This document shows positions 24,970 through 33,129 of a stretch of 64,000 nucleotides of DNA, piece after piece. Position numbers and translations under genes: made by a program. The notes below the pieces were generated by a model. The model made no database searches, had not been told where the DNA came from, and saw only the letters and a list, made by a program, of their open reading frames with translations. Positions within the stretch are counted from its first letter, which is position 1, and every line of letters starts with the position of its first letter. The stretch comes from Nocardioides sp. YIM 152315 (GTDB lineage Bacteria; Actinomycetota; Actinomycetes; Propionibacteriales; Nocardioidaceae): assembly GCF_029210375.1 (NCBI RefSeq), contig NZ_JARGER010000012.1:92048-156047 (forward strand). Direction: 5' to 3'.

Positions 24970-25899
24970 CTATCGGCAGAGCACCTCGGTCAGGCGCTGG
25001 ACCGGCGACTCGATGCCCCACCTCGTGCCGAGCTCGGCCACTCGCGCGAGGTCCCGCGGCTCTCGGGGGAGCCGGGTGTCCGGCGCTCGGAGATCGAGGT
25101 CCCGGGCGACCGCGACGACCTGCGGTGCGACCTCGAGATAGTCGGCCGCCGCCTTGATCTTCCCGCGCGGTCCGGGGCCCATGTCCGCGCCCGGGTCCAC
25201 GGCGGCCGCGACGATCCCGTCCATGTCGCCGAACCGGCCGAGCAGCGTGGCCGCGGTCTTCTCGCCGATGCCCGCCACCCCCGGGAGCCCGTCCGACGCG
25301 TCGCCGCGCAGCGTCGCGAAGTCGGCGTACTGCGCAGCGTCGATGCCGTACTTCTCGCGCACCCAGTCGTTCGTGACACGCTCGTGCTTGCCGACGCCGC
25401 GGGCGATGTAGAGGACCCGGACGTCGCGCGCGTCGTCGACGAGCTGGAAGAGGTCACGGTCGCCGGTCACGACGTCGACCGGCTGCCGCGCCTGGGTCGC
25501 GAACGACCCGATCACGTCGTCGGCCTCGTAGCCGTCCACACCGGCCACGCACAGGCCGAACGCCTCCAGCACGTCGAGGATGATCGGCACCTGCACCTCC
25601 AGTGGGTCCGGCACCTCCTCGACGTCCGGGGCGCCGTTGCGCTCAGCGACCACCCGGTGCGCCTTGTAGGACGGCAGCAGGTCGACCCGCCACTGCGGGC
25701 GCCAGTCGTTGTCCCAGCAGCAGACCAGGTCGCTCGGCCGGTAGTCCGCGACCAGCCGGGAGATGAAGTCGAGGAAACCCCGCACCGCGTTGACCGGCGT
25801 GCCGTCCGGCGACTTGATCTCGGGGACGCCGAAGAACGCGCGGAAGTACATCGACGCGCTGTCGAGGAGCATCAGCCGGCCGGACTGCGAATCGGTCAC
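24970..25899 (-). CDS. 5'-3' exonuclease (PolI-type FEN domain)
   Basis: A 309-residue stand-alone flap/5' nuclease. Metal-binding acidic residues appear in LMLLDSASMYFRAFFG, VDGYEADDVIGSFA and VVTGDRDLFQLV, and the helix-hairpin-helix DNA-binding element is ASDGLPGVAGIGEKTAATLLGRFG. It should remove 5' flaps or RNA primers. It corresponds to mycobacterial Rv2090, which lies beside helY there; here about 3.4 kb separates them. GTG 25899 (VTDSQSG) was chosen as the first start after the divergent Lrp promoter region. Confidence 0.92.
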   Translation of the reverse strand: MTDSQSGRLMLLDSASMYFRAFFGVPEIKSPDGTPVNAVRGFLDFISRLVADYRPSDLVCCWDNDWRPQWRVDLLPSYKAHRVVAERNGAPDVEEVPDPLEVQVPIILDVLEAFGLCVAGVDGYEADDVIGSFATQARQPVDVVTGDRDLFQLVDDARDVRVLYIARGVGKHERVTNDWVREKYGIDAAQYADFATLRGDASDGLPGVAGIGEKTAATLLGRFGDMDGIVAAAVDPGADMGPGPRGKIKAAADYLEVAPQVVAVARDLDLRAPDTRLPREPRDLARVAELGTRWGIESPVQRLTEVLCR

Positions 25900-25926
25900 C
25901 GCCGCATCCTCGCACGACTTCACGGC

Positions 25927-25932
25927 TAGTCT
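25927..25932 (+). promoter_or_regulatory. -10 box (TAGTCT) for the Lrp gene, leaderless
   Basis: TAGTCT ends 7 nt before GTG 25940. Confidence 0.5.
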
Positions 25933-25939
25933 GTCGGCC

Positions 25940-26392
25940 GTGAGCCAGTCCGAACTCGAAGCCACGGACCGCAGGATCCTCGAGCTGCTCGCCAGCGACG
26001 GCCGGATGTCCTTCACCGATCTGGGCAAGGCGACCGGGCTCTCGACGTCCGCGGTGCACCAGCGGGTCAAGCGGCTCGAGCAACGCGGACTGATCCGCGG
26101 GTACGGCGCGAGCATCGACCACGAGCAGCTCGGGCTGCCTCTCACGGCCTTCATCTCGATCCGCGCCATCGATCCGTCGCAGCCCGACGACTCCCCGGAG
26201 CGGCTGCGCGGGATCGCCGAGATCGAGTCCTGCTGGTCGGTCGCCGGCGACGAGTCCTACATCCTCAAGGTCCGCGTCGCCGCGCCGACCGACCTCGAGG
26301 ACCTGCTCGCCCGGATCCGCGCCGCGGCCAACGTCTCGACGCGCACCACGATCGTGCTGTCCACGCCCTACGAGGGCCGACCGGTCACCTGA
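25940..26392 (+). CDS. Lrp/AsnC-family transcriptional regulator
   Basis: A 150-residue feast/famine regulator. The N-terminal helix-turn-helix is LEATDRRILELLASDGRMSFTDLGKATGLSTSAVHQRVKRLE (in pieces: DRRILELLASDGR, SFTDLGKATGLS, SAVHQRVKRLEQRG), then the RAM ligand domain with IESCWSVAGDESYILKVRV. Such proteins sense amino acids. It converges with the KamA-like gene across a repeat-filled gap, which suggests but does not prove that it controls lysine or beta-amino acid metabolism. Confidence 0.92.
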   Translation: MSQSELEATDRRILELLASDGRMSFTDLGKATGLSTSAVHQRVKRLEQRGLIRGYGASIDHEQLGLPLTAFISIRAIDPSQPDDSPERLRGIAEIESCWSVAGDESYILKVRVAAPTDLEDLLARIRAAANVSTRTTIVLSTPYEGRPVT

Positions 26393-26489
26393 CACGGGCT
26401 CGTCCGACACCTCTGCGGGCGGTGCGGACTCGGCCCACGCCGTCCCCGGCGGGGTGGGCGAAACGTCGACATGTCCGGAAGGCGCCGGG

Positions 26490-26576
26490 GGTTCTCGGGT
26501 TCTTCCCTCGCTTCTCGGGTGTTGCAATGCCCCAGAGGTCCATGAATACTCGGTGCACCGGGTATTCCCGCGCCAG
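26490..26576. repeat. Bipartite palindromic repeat, copy 1
   Basis: Lies in the 220-bp gap between the convergent Lrp and kamA genes. The core at 26511-26576 aligns without gaps to 48534-48599 (56 of 66 identical, the last 26 bases identical). In this copy the palindromes are partly decayed on their left arms. TTCTCGGG tracts continue to the left. The remainder of the gap holds no ORF. Confidence 0.75.
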
Positions 26577-26612
26577 GAGTGACACGTGGTGCGCCACCCG
26601 GCGTCGGCCGGC

Positions 26613-28079
26613 TCACCAGGCCTGCAGCGCCGCCGTACGACGCGACGCCTCGGCGACCTCGGCCGCCTTCAGGTCGGCGGCCGAGAGGTCGGCGTGGGAG
26701 GCCCACCACGCCTGCCCCGCAGCGGGCAGCGTGTGGATCGGGTCGTAGTACTCGTAGGTCCTGGTGAGGGCGTCGGCCGACGCCGCCTCGATCGAGGTGC
26801 GGTAGTTCTTCGTCCAGTAGGAGATGCCGTGCTCGGCGTCGTACGACGTCAGCTGGTGCACCCAGCGCTTGCCGACGAACGGGACGTCGCACACGATGCG
26901 CGGGGTCGCGAAGCCCGGGAGGTAGCCCATGATGTGGTGCTGCAGCCGCTGCGCGTCGGCGACCGAGACCCGCCAGTGCTCCGAGAACGGGATCATGTCG
27001 CACATGTAGAAGTAGTAGGGCATGACCTGCGCGCCGTCGAGCAGCCGGAAGCAGAGGTCGAGCAGCGCGTGCGGGTCGGCGTTGACCCCGTTGAGCAGCA
27101 CGCCCTGGTTGCGCACGTCGCGGACCCCCGCCTCGAGCATCGCCGCGGACGCCCGCGCGACCAGCGGGGTGATCGAGTTGGCGTGGTTGGCGTGCGTGTG
27201 GATCGCGAGCGAGACACCGCGGGAGCGGGCGAGGCCGGCGACCCGCGAGACGCCGTCGACCACGTCGTCCTGCAGCCAGTGCTGGGGCAGCCCGATCAGC
27301 GCCTTGGTCGCGAGCCGGATGTCGCGGATGTTCTCGATCTCGAGCAGCCGGGTGAGGAAGTCCTCCAGCCGCGGCCACGGCATGTTGGCCACGTCTCCAC
27401 CGGAGACGACGACGTCGCGGACCTGCGGCGTACGACGCAGGTAGTCGAGCATCGTGCCGAGGCGGTCCTGGGGCTTGCCGGCGAACTTGAGCTTGTCGAC
27501 GGTCGGCGTCGAGTTGCCGACCAGGTCCATGCGGGTGCAGTGCCCGCAGTACTGCGGGCAGGTCGGCAGCAGCTCGGCGAGCACCTTCGTGGGGTAGCGG
27601 TGGGTGAGCCCCTCGGCCACCCACATGTCGTGCTCGTGCAGCGAGTCGCGGGTGGCGTGTGGGTGCGACGGCCAGTCGGTGCGCCGGTCGGAGAACACCG
27701 GGATCATGTAGTGCCGGATCGGGTCGCCGTAGAAGGCGTCGGTCATCGACCCGGGACCGCCCGGAACGAAGGTGGGCACCATCGTGTTCATCATCTGCGG
27801 CGGCACGAGCATCGACATCGTGGCCCGCTCGGCCTGGTCGCGCTCGAGGTCGGCGTAGAAGCGCTCGTCGAGCAGGTCGCCCATCAGCTCGCGCAGCTGC
27901 TTGAGGTTCTTCACGCAGTGGGCCCGCTGCCACTGCACGGACTCCCACTCGGCGGCCGTGACGTCGCGCCACCCCGGGAAGCGGGTCCAGTCGGGCTCGA
28001 CCAGCTCGGCGCGCCGGTAGGGGTAGGGCTGGCCGGTCTGGTCCTCGACGAGCGCTGCGATGGACGTCTCGATGCTCAT
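26613..28079 (-). CDS. kamA: KamA-family radical SAM aminomutase (lysine 2,3-aminomutase-like)
   Basis: A 488-residue radical SAM/PLP enzyme. The 4Fe-4S motif CPQYCGHC places its cysteines at 174, 178 and 181, and VVSGGDVANMPW follows as the SAM-binding glycine motif. The PLP lysine is probably Lys404 in VPFVGKRW; classical KamA has a glycine-rich GGGGK here, so this is a divergent actinobacterial branch. It probably moves an amino group between alpha and beta carbons of lysine or another amino acid. The ATG 28079 overlaps the stop of the conserved leader ORF (ATGA). The N-terminal ~80 residues are longer than in clostridial KamA. Confidence 0.85.
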   Translation of the reverse strand: MSIETSIAALVEDQTGQPYPYRRAELVEPDWTRFPGWRDVTAAEWESVQWQRAHCVKNLKQLRELMGDLLDERFYADLERDQAERATMSMLVPPQMMNTMVPTFVPGGPGSMTDAFYGDPIRHYMIPVFSDRRTDWPSHPHATRDSLHEHDMWVAEGLTHRYPTKVLAELLPTCPQYCGHCTRMDLVGNSTPTVDKLKFAGKPQDRLGTMLDYLRRTPQVRDVVVSGGDVANMPWPRLEDFLTRLLEIENIRDIRLATKALIGLPQHWLQDDVVDGVSRVAGLARSRGVSLAIHTHANHANSITPLVARASAAMLEAGVRDVRNQGVLLNGVNADPHALLDLCFRLLDGAQVMPYYFYMCDMIPFSEHWRVSVADAQRLQHHIMGYLPGFATPRIVCDVPFVGKRWVHQLTSYDAEHGISYWTKNYRTSIEAASADALTRTYEYYDPIHTLPAAGQAWWASHADLSAADLKAAEVAEASRRTAALQAW

Positions 28080-28159
28080 GCGCGTACTCGCTTCGCTCCG
28101 TGCGCGCCTGAGGCTCGGGATGCGCCGTGTTGAATGATTCGCTCGCTGCGCTCGCTCAT
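28076..28159 (-). CDS. 27-residue leader ORF upstream of kamA
   Basis: Full-length copy of the conserved leader: starts MSERSERII and ends [10 protein letters not shown], with the TGA overlapping the kamA start. A TACCCT -10 box (28167-28172) ends 7 nt upstream, so the transcript should begin on its ATG. Length and termini match the prcB leader exactly. The peptide is basic and without a membrane segment. Whether the amino acids or the underlying GAGCGAGCGCAGCGAGCG DNA are under selection cannot be told from three copies. Confidence 0.55.
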   Translation of the reverse strand: MSERSERIIQHGASRASGAHGAKRVRA

Positions 28160-28166
28160 GTCTCTG

Positions 28167-28172
28167 AGGGTA
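28167..28172 (-). promoter_or_regulatory. -10 box (TACCCT) for the kamA leader ORF
   Basis: TACCCT on the minus strand ends 7 nt before ATG 28159. Confidence 0.5.
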
Positions 28173-28219
28173 GGCGTGGATCTTGCGGTCGTGCAAACGA
28201 AACGCCGCAGATCCTGCGG

Positions 28220-28813
28220 TCAGAGCAGCGCGCTGGCCGCCAACGTACGGCGCACCGCGGGGTCGTCGGCCGCGACGCCGTACCGCCGCAGGTAGACGGT
28301 CTCGACCAGGTCGCGCAGGGCGGGCTCCGGCTCGTCGGCGAGCGGGGTGTCCATCAGCAGCAGTCGCGGCGCGTGGCCGTCGTCGTGCGGGGGGAGGTAC
28401 TCCCGCACCGGCCGCAGCCGACCGCCGAGGCGCTCGTAGAAGACGATCCGCCGGCGGTGCTCGTCCACCGACGCGGGGGAGAGGCCCGGTTCCTCGGGGT
28501 CCTCGACGTCCCAGACGAGCCGGGTGCGCCCGTCGGCGGCGAGCCGCTCGGTGAGCAGCCGCCACATCGCCGACCCGGTGCCGCGGCCGCGACGCCCGAC
28601 GGCGTAGTAGCGCAGGAACGTCCACGTCGTCCCGGCGAGGTCGCGCACGAGCGCCAGCCCGGCCGGTCCCTCGTCGTCGATCAGCACGAGCATCCGGTCG
28701 ACCGCGAGGTCGTCGAAGGGCGCGCGCAGCTCGGCCGGGAACGCGCCCTCGTAGATCGCGCGCACGTCCTCGCGCTGTTCCGCCGTCAGCGACGACGCGT
28801 CGACCAGGCTCAC
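28220..28813 (-). CDS. GNAT-family N-acetyltransferase
   Basis: A 197-residue acetyltransferase-like protein. The acetyl-CoA-binding motif A is seen as RYYAVGRRGRGTGSAMWRLL (the R/Q-x-x-G-x-G/A loop), followed by RIVFYERLGGRLRPV near motif B. The C-terminal ~40 residues (ALRDLVETVYLRRYGV) are an extension outside the core. The acetyl acceptor is unknown. GTG 28813 overlaps the stop of the amidohydrolase gene (GTGA), so it is the last gene of the four-gene minus-strand operon starting at the enoyl-CoA hydratase. Confidence 0.85.
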   Translation of the reverse strand: MSLVDASSLTAEQREDVRAIYEGAFPAELRAPFDDLAVDRMLVLIDDEGPAGLALVRDLAGTTWTFLRYYAVGRRGRGTGSAMWRLLTERLAADGRTRLVWDVEDPEEPGLSPASVDEHRRRIVFYERLGGRLRPVREYLPPHDDGHAPRLLLMDTPLADEPEPALRDLVETVYLRRYGVAADDPAVRRTLAASALL

Positions 28814-30420
28814 CTCTCCCAGACCACCTCTCCGGCCAGCACCGTCGAGAGCACCTCGATGTCGCGGATCCCGGCCGGGTCGACGGTAGCGGGGTCGTCG
28901 GAGAGCACCGCGAGGTCGGCGTACTTCCCGACCGCGATCGTGCCGCGGTCGCGCTCCGCGTGGGAGGCGTACGCCGAGCCGAGCGTGTACGCCGTGAGCG
29001 CCTCGAGGCCGCCGATCGCCTCCTCCGGGCCGCAGGGCAGTCCACCGTCGGTCAGCCGGTTGACCATGTCGTGCATCCCGCGCAGCGGCGCCCCGTCGAC
29101 GACCGGCCGGTCGGAGCTGCCCGGCGGGGTGAGGCCGGCGTCGAGCAGCGACCGGTAGCGGTAGGCCCAGCCGGCGCGCTCCGGGCCGAGCGCGCGGAGC
29201 ATGCCGTCGCCGATCTCGCCGACGAACCGGCCCTGGGGCACCGGGACGACGCCGAGCGCGGCCGCGCGCGCGACCTGGTCGGGCCGGGAGACCCCGAAGT
29301 GCTCGACGCGGTGGCGCACGTCGGGCCGCGGCCAGCGTCGCTGCGCCTCCTCGACGGCGTCGAGCACGAGGTCGATGGCGGCGTCGCCGATCGCGTGGGC
29401 CGCGACCCGCCAGCCGGAGCGGTGCGCCTCGACGATCCGGCTTCGGAGCGCGGCGGCGTCGCCCTGGAGGAAGCCGCGCTCGCCGGGGGTGTCGGCGAAG
29501 TCCTCGGTCATCGCGCAGGTGTGCCCGATGAGCGAGCCGTCGCTGAAGATCTTCACCGGACCGATCCGCAGGCGGTCGTCGCCGAGGCCGGTGCGGATGC
29601 CGAGGTCCAGGCCGAGCGTGAGGTCGTCGGACTCGTGCGCGGGGAGCTCGTGCAGGACGTCGGCCGCCACCATCAGCTCGACCCGCACCGGCAGCCGGCC
29701 CAGGTCGCGGGCGCGCTGGTAGGCCGCCACCTCGACCGGGCTCTTGCCGATCCAGCCGCCGCCGACGCCCGCCTCCGTGACGCTGGTGAGACCCTGCGAC
29801 AGATAGACCGCCCCGGCGCGCTCGATCGCGTCGACCAGCGTGTCGACGGGGTAGGGGAGGACCAGCCGGTTGAGCAGCTGCTGGGCCTGCTCCTGGAGCA
29901 GGCCGGTCGGCCGGCCGGACGCGTCGGTGACCACGAGGCCGCCGGGGACGTCGACGGGGGCCTCGGCGATGCCGAGCTCCGCGAGCAGCGGCCCGTTGAC
30001 CACGCACATGTGGCCCGAGGTGTGCTTGAGCCACACGTTCCGGCCCGGCGCGGCGCGGTCGAGCGCGTCGCGGTCGGGGTGCGCACCGATCTTGTTCTCG
30101 TCGTACCCCGCCCCGACGATCCACTCGCCCTCGGGCGCCTCGGCGGCCCGTCTCGCGATCGCGTCGTAGAGCGCGTCGAGCGTCGGCACCCGGAGGTCGA
30201 CCTCGGCCAGGGAGAGGCCGTACCACGCCATGTGGTTGTGCGCGTCGTGGAAGCCCGGAGTGACGACGGCGCCACCGAGGTCGACGGTGCGGTGGGCGGC
30301 CACCTCCTCGAGGGCGACGACCCGGTCGCGCCAGATCGCCACGGCGCTCACGACGTCGTCGTGGGCGGGCCCCTCGAGCGTGCGCACCCGGGCGTTGGTC
30401 AGCAGCAGGTCCGCCTTCAC
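28810..30420 (-). CDS. YtcJ-like metal-dependent amidohydrolase
   Basis: A 536-residue TIM-barrel hydrolase of the amidohydrolase_3 group. The first metal-binding motif is VTPGFHDAHNHMAWYG; further conserved pieces are VKIFSDGSLIGHTCAMTEDF, WRVAAHAIGDAAIDLVL (metal histidine) and HRVEHFGV. The C terminus GTIAVGKYADLAVLSDDP is the beta-sandwich part typical of the family. It cleaves an amide or related bond of an unknown substrate. GTG 30420 overlaps the stop of the acyl-CoA synthetase gene. Operon company suggests degradation of an amide- or acid-containing xenobiotic or fatty amide (inference). Confidence 0.9.
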   Translation of the reverse strand: MKADLLLTNARVRTLEGPAHDDVVSAVAIWRDRVVALEEVAAHRTVDLGGAVVTPGFHDAHNHMAWYGLSLAEVDLRVPTLDALYDAIARRAAEAPEGEWIVGAGYDENKIGAHPDRDALDRAAPGRNVWLKHTSGHMCVVNGPLLAELGIAEAPVDVPGGLVVTDASGRPTGLLQEQAQQLLNRLVLPYPVDTLVDAIERAGAVYLSQGLTSVTEAGVGGGWIGKSPVEVAAYQRARDLGRLPVRVELMVAADVLHELPAHESDDLTLGLDLGIRTGLGDDRLRIGPVKIFSDGSLIGHTCAMTEDFADTPGERGFLQGDAAALRSRIVEAHRSGWRVAAHAIGDAAIDLVLDAVEEAQRRWPRPDVRHRVEHFGVSRPDQVARAAALGVVPVPQGRFVGEIGDGMLRALGPERAGWAYRYRSLLDAGLTPPGSSDRPVVDGAPLRGMHDMVNRLTDGGLPCGPEEAIGGLEALTAYTLGSAYASHAERDRGTIAVGKYADLAVLSDDPATVDPAGIRDIEVLSTVLAGEVVWER

Positions 30421-31835
30421 AGCTTGCTCTTCTCGACCCGGTGCGACGGCGTCAGAGGCAGGTCGTCGCGGAACTCCCAGAGGCGCGGCACCTTGAACCC
30501 CGCGAGCCGCTCCTCGCACCACGCCGTCAGGGCCTCGGAGGACGCGCCCGGTGCCACGACGTACGCCTTGACCTCCTCGCCCCGGATCTCGTCCGGTACG
30601 CCGACCACCGCGGCCAGCCGGACCGCGGGGTGGGCGAGCAGCACCTCCTCGACCTCGCGCGCCGCGACGTTCTCGCCGCTGCGGCGGATCATGTCCTTCA
30701 GGCGCCCGGTCAGGTAGACGCGGCCCCGGTCGTCGAGCCGCGCCAGGTCCCCGGTGGGGAACCAGCCGCCGACGAACGGGTCGGGGTGGCCCAGGTAGCC
30801 GTCCATCATCCCGGGCCCCCGCAGCCACATCTGGCCGTCGTCGTCGATGCGCACCTCGCGGTGCGCGGCGGGGCGCCCCAGGCAGCCGGTGCCGACGAGC
30901 TCGTCGTGGTCGGCGGGGGAGACGCGGAGGTCGGCGCCGGTCTCGGTCATGCCGAACGCCTCGAACCAGGGCACGCCCCACCGCTCCTCGAGGTCCGAGT
31001 GCAGTGCGGTGGGGATGGCCGAGCACTGCACCGCGCGCACCCGGTGGTCCCGATCGGCGGGGTCGGGCGGGATCTTCAGCAGCAGCGTCGGCATCGCCGC
31101 GAGGCAGTAGAAGTAGGTGACCTCGTGGCGGCGCACCGCCTCCCAGAAGCTCGAGGGGTGGAAGCCGTCGAGGACGACCAGGTGGGCGCCGGACATCAGC
31201 GCGGTGACGACGTTCCACATCGGGTCGAGGTAGAAGAACGGCTGCGCGGTGAGCATGACGTCGTCGGAGGTGATGCGCGGGAACTCCTCGACCAGGCTGG
31301 CGGCCAGCGTCGTCCAGTACCGGTGGGAGAGCAGGCAGCCCTTGGGCCGACCGGTGGTGCCCGAGGTGTACTGGACGTTGACGATCGTCGCGGCGTCGAC
31401 CGGGCCCTGCTCGAACTCGCCATCCGGCTCCAGCGCGTCGACCAGCACCACCGCCGGCGCGGGCGCCAGCGCGCGCAGACGCTCGGCGTACGCCGAGGAG
31501 GTGACCGCCAGTCGCACGTCGGCGTCGTCGAGGAGGTGCTGGGCGTCGACGGTCCGGTAGCGGACGTTCAGCGGCACGATCGCCGCGCCGAGCCGGGCGA
31601 GCGCCAGCCAGACCAGCGGGAACTCCGGCTCGTTGTCGAGCATCACCGCGACCCGGTCGCCCGCGGCCACGCCGCGTTCGCGCAGCGCCTGGGCCAGGGC
31701 CGCCGTCCGGGCCCCCACGTCGGCGAACGTGAGCGTCCGCTCGGACCGGTCGGCCGCCACGAACGTCCAGGCCGACCGCTCCGGCCAGCGCTCCTCGGCC
31801 CAGACCAGGAGCGAGACCAGTGTGCGCTCACCCAC
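30417..31835 (-). CDS. AMP-dependent acyl-CoA synthetase/ligase
   Basis: A 472-residue adenylate-forming enzyme that activates a carboxylic acid to its CoA ester. The P-loop-like motif is VQYTSGTTGRPKG, the A5 motif FEAFGMTETG, A7 GGWFPTGDLARLDDRGR and A8/A10 GRLKDMIRRSGENVAARE. The C-terminal lysine of A10 is probably in LPLTPSHRVEKSKL. It is short (usual 500-550), the N-terminal portion being compact. GTG 31835 overlaps the 3' end of the enoyl-CoA hydratase gene by 8 bp. The acid substrate is unknown; the closest types are crotonobetaine/fatty-acid CoA ligases. Confidence 0.9.
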   Translation of the reverse strand: MGERTLVSLLVWAEERWPERSAWTFVAADRSERTLTFADVGARTAALAQALRERGVAAGDRVAVMLDNEPEFPLVWLALARLGAAIVPLNVRYRTVDAQHLLDDADVRLAVTSSAYAERLRALAPAPAVVLVDALEPDGEFEQGPVDAATIVNVQYTSGTTGRPKGCLLSHRYWTTLAASLVEEFPRITSDDVMLTAQPFFYLDPMWNVVTALMSGAHLVVLDGFHPSSFWEAVRRHEVTYFYCLAAMPTLLLKIPPDPADRDHRVRAVQCSAIPTALHSDLEERWGVPWFEAFGMTETGADLRVSPADHDELVGTGCLGRPAAHREVRIDDDGQMWLRGPGMMDGYLGHPDPFVGGWFPTGDLARLDDRGRVYLTGRLKDMIRRSGENVAAREVEEVLLAHPAVRLAAVVGVPDEIRGEEVKAYVVAPGASSEALTAWCEERLAGFKVPRLWEFRDDLPLTPSHRVEKSKL

Positions 31836-32589
31836 GGTTGAAGGCCTCGGTGGGCGCGGCGCTCTCACCCGAGAGGGAGGTGAGGATCGCGTGGTCGACC
31901 TCGCGCACCATCGCGTCCTCCAGGGTCGCGTCGATGCCGTGGTCGAGCACCTGCTTGGCGAGGCTCAGGGCCAGCGGCGGGCGCTCGGCCAGGCGCCGCG
32001 CCAGCTCGAGGGCGGCGGTCTCGTGCTCGCCGGGGACCACGACGCGCGCGACCAGGCCCAGCCGACCGGCCTCCGCCCCGGTGACCCGATCGCCGAGAAG
32101 CAGCAGCTCCTTGGCCTTCGCCCAGCCGACCAGCGCCGGCAGCAGCTTGGAGACGCCGCCGGTGACGCTCAGGCCGACCCCGACCTCGGGGAACCCGAAC
32201 TGCGCGTCCTCGCTGGCGACGACGACGTCGCAGGCGAGCGCGAACTCGCAGCCGGCGCCCAGCGCGTAGCCGTGGACCGCGGCGACCACGGCGCCGGGGA
32301 AGCGCCGCACCAGGCGGGTGACGTCCTGGATCTCCTCGAGCCGCGCCCGGGTCTGCGCCGGCGTCTCCACCGGCTCGGGCTCCTTGAGGTCGTGTCCGGC
32401 GCAGAAGGCCCGGCCGCGTCCGGCGAGCACCACCACCCGCGCGCCCTCGCGCGCGGCACGCGCCAGCGCGGCTGACAGACCCTCGGTCAACGCCGGCGTC
32501 ACGGCGTTGAGCCGGTGCGGACGGTTGAGGTGGATCCGCGCGACGTTCCCGTCGCGGACGTACTCGACGGCTGCGGTCTCGACCGACAC
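31828..32589 (-). CDS. Enoyl-CoA hydratase/isomerase family protein
   Basis: A 253-residue crotonase-fold protein. The oxyanion-hole segments are AFCAGHDLKE and VHGYALGAGCEFALACDVVVAS, and the first catalytic-type glutamate region is DAQFGFPEVGVGLSVTGG. The NRPHRLNAV motif near the N terminus is standard. It hydrates or isomerises an acyl-CoA, fitting with the acyl-CoA synthetase just downstream. GTG 32589 is preceded by AAGGAG at 6 nt on the minus strand. A 9-bp tandem repeat lies immediately upstream in the leader. Confidence 0.92.
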   Translation of the reverse strand: MSVETAAVEYVRDGNVARIHLNRPHRLNAVTPALTEGLSAALARAAREGARVVVLAGRGRAFCAGHDLKEPEPVETPAQTRARLEEIQDVTRLVRRFPGAVVAAVHGYALGAGCEFALACDVVVASEDAQFGFPEVGVGLSVTGGVSKLLPALVGWAKAKELLLLGDRVTGAEAGRLGLVARVVVPGEHETAALELARRLAERPPLALSLAKQVLDHGIDATLEDAMVREVDHAILTSLSGESAAPTEAFNRG

Positions 32590-32601
32590 GGTCGGCTCCT
32601 T

Positions 32602-32637
32602 GCTCTCGGGGCTCTCGGGGCTCTCGGCGCTCTCGGT
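32602..32637. repeat. 9-bp tandem repeat, four units
   Basis: Four units of GCTCTCGG(G/C/T) run end to end in the leader of the enoyl-CoA hydratase gene. The hydratase frame remains open through it, reading Ser-Pro-Glu type triplets on the minus strand. Confidence 0.7.
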
Positions 32638-33116
32638 GGACCACAGTATGGGCGGGCGAGGGGCCGGCCGACGCGCCCGGGCCGGCCCCGTCGCCGCGGG
32701 CGGGAGCGCCGGCCGCTGCGGTCCCGGGCGGACCAGCGCGGCGCGTCGCCACCGACACGCCGACGAACGTGGAAAATTTTGACCGGATCGCGCGCCGCCG
32801 CAGGCCTGTCTGACCTGCGGCTTCGCGCATCCGTGCAGGTCATCGGACGGTTGACAGCGGGCGGATCGCGCACCACTGTGGCGCGGTCCGTTCATGCAGA
32901 TCGCGGTTGACGGACCGACGTCCGAGTGGCCGGGTCGGGGGTGGGCGTGCCACCCACACGTCCGACCCTGTTCGCGGAGGTCGGCCCGTCAGCCCGAGAG
33001 CGGACGCGGAAGGGACCCGCGTCCCCTAGACAACAGCACGGCCCCGGCAGCCGGTCGGGTTCGGGTTGGTCCGAAGGGCGCGGGATCCTTCCGGGGAGCG
33101 TTTCGCCTCCGGGAGA
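32638..33116. other. Intergenic region between divergent ECH and lnt
   Basis: About 480 bp without a convincing gene. It holds the presumed ECH promoter (an AT-rich GGAAAATTTT at 32770-32779 stands out in this GC-rich DNA) and, at its right end, the lnt promoter. Open frames crossing it lack start signals and are probably fortuitous. Confidence 0.5.
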
Positions 33117-33122
33117 TATCGT
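33117..33122 (+). promoter_or_regulatory. -10 box (TATCGT) for lnt, leaderless
   Basis: TATCGT ends 7 nt before GTG 33130. Confidence 0.45.
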
Positions 33123-33129
33123 CGGGGCC

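Noticed and set aside
32926..33129. N-terminal extension of lnt by 68 residues
   Set aside because: The extra segment is Pro/Gly/Arg/Ser-rich, unlike Lnt, and a leaderless-type -10 box precedes GTG 33130.
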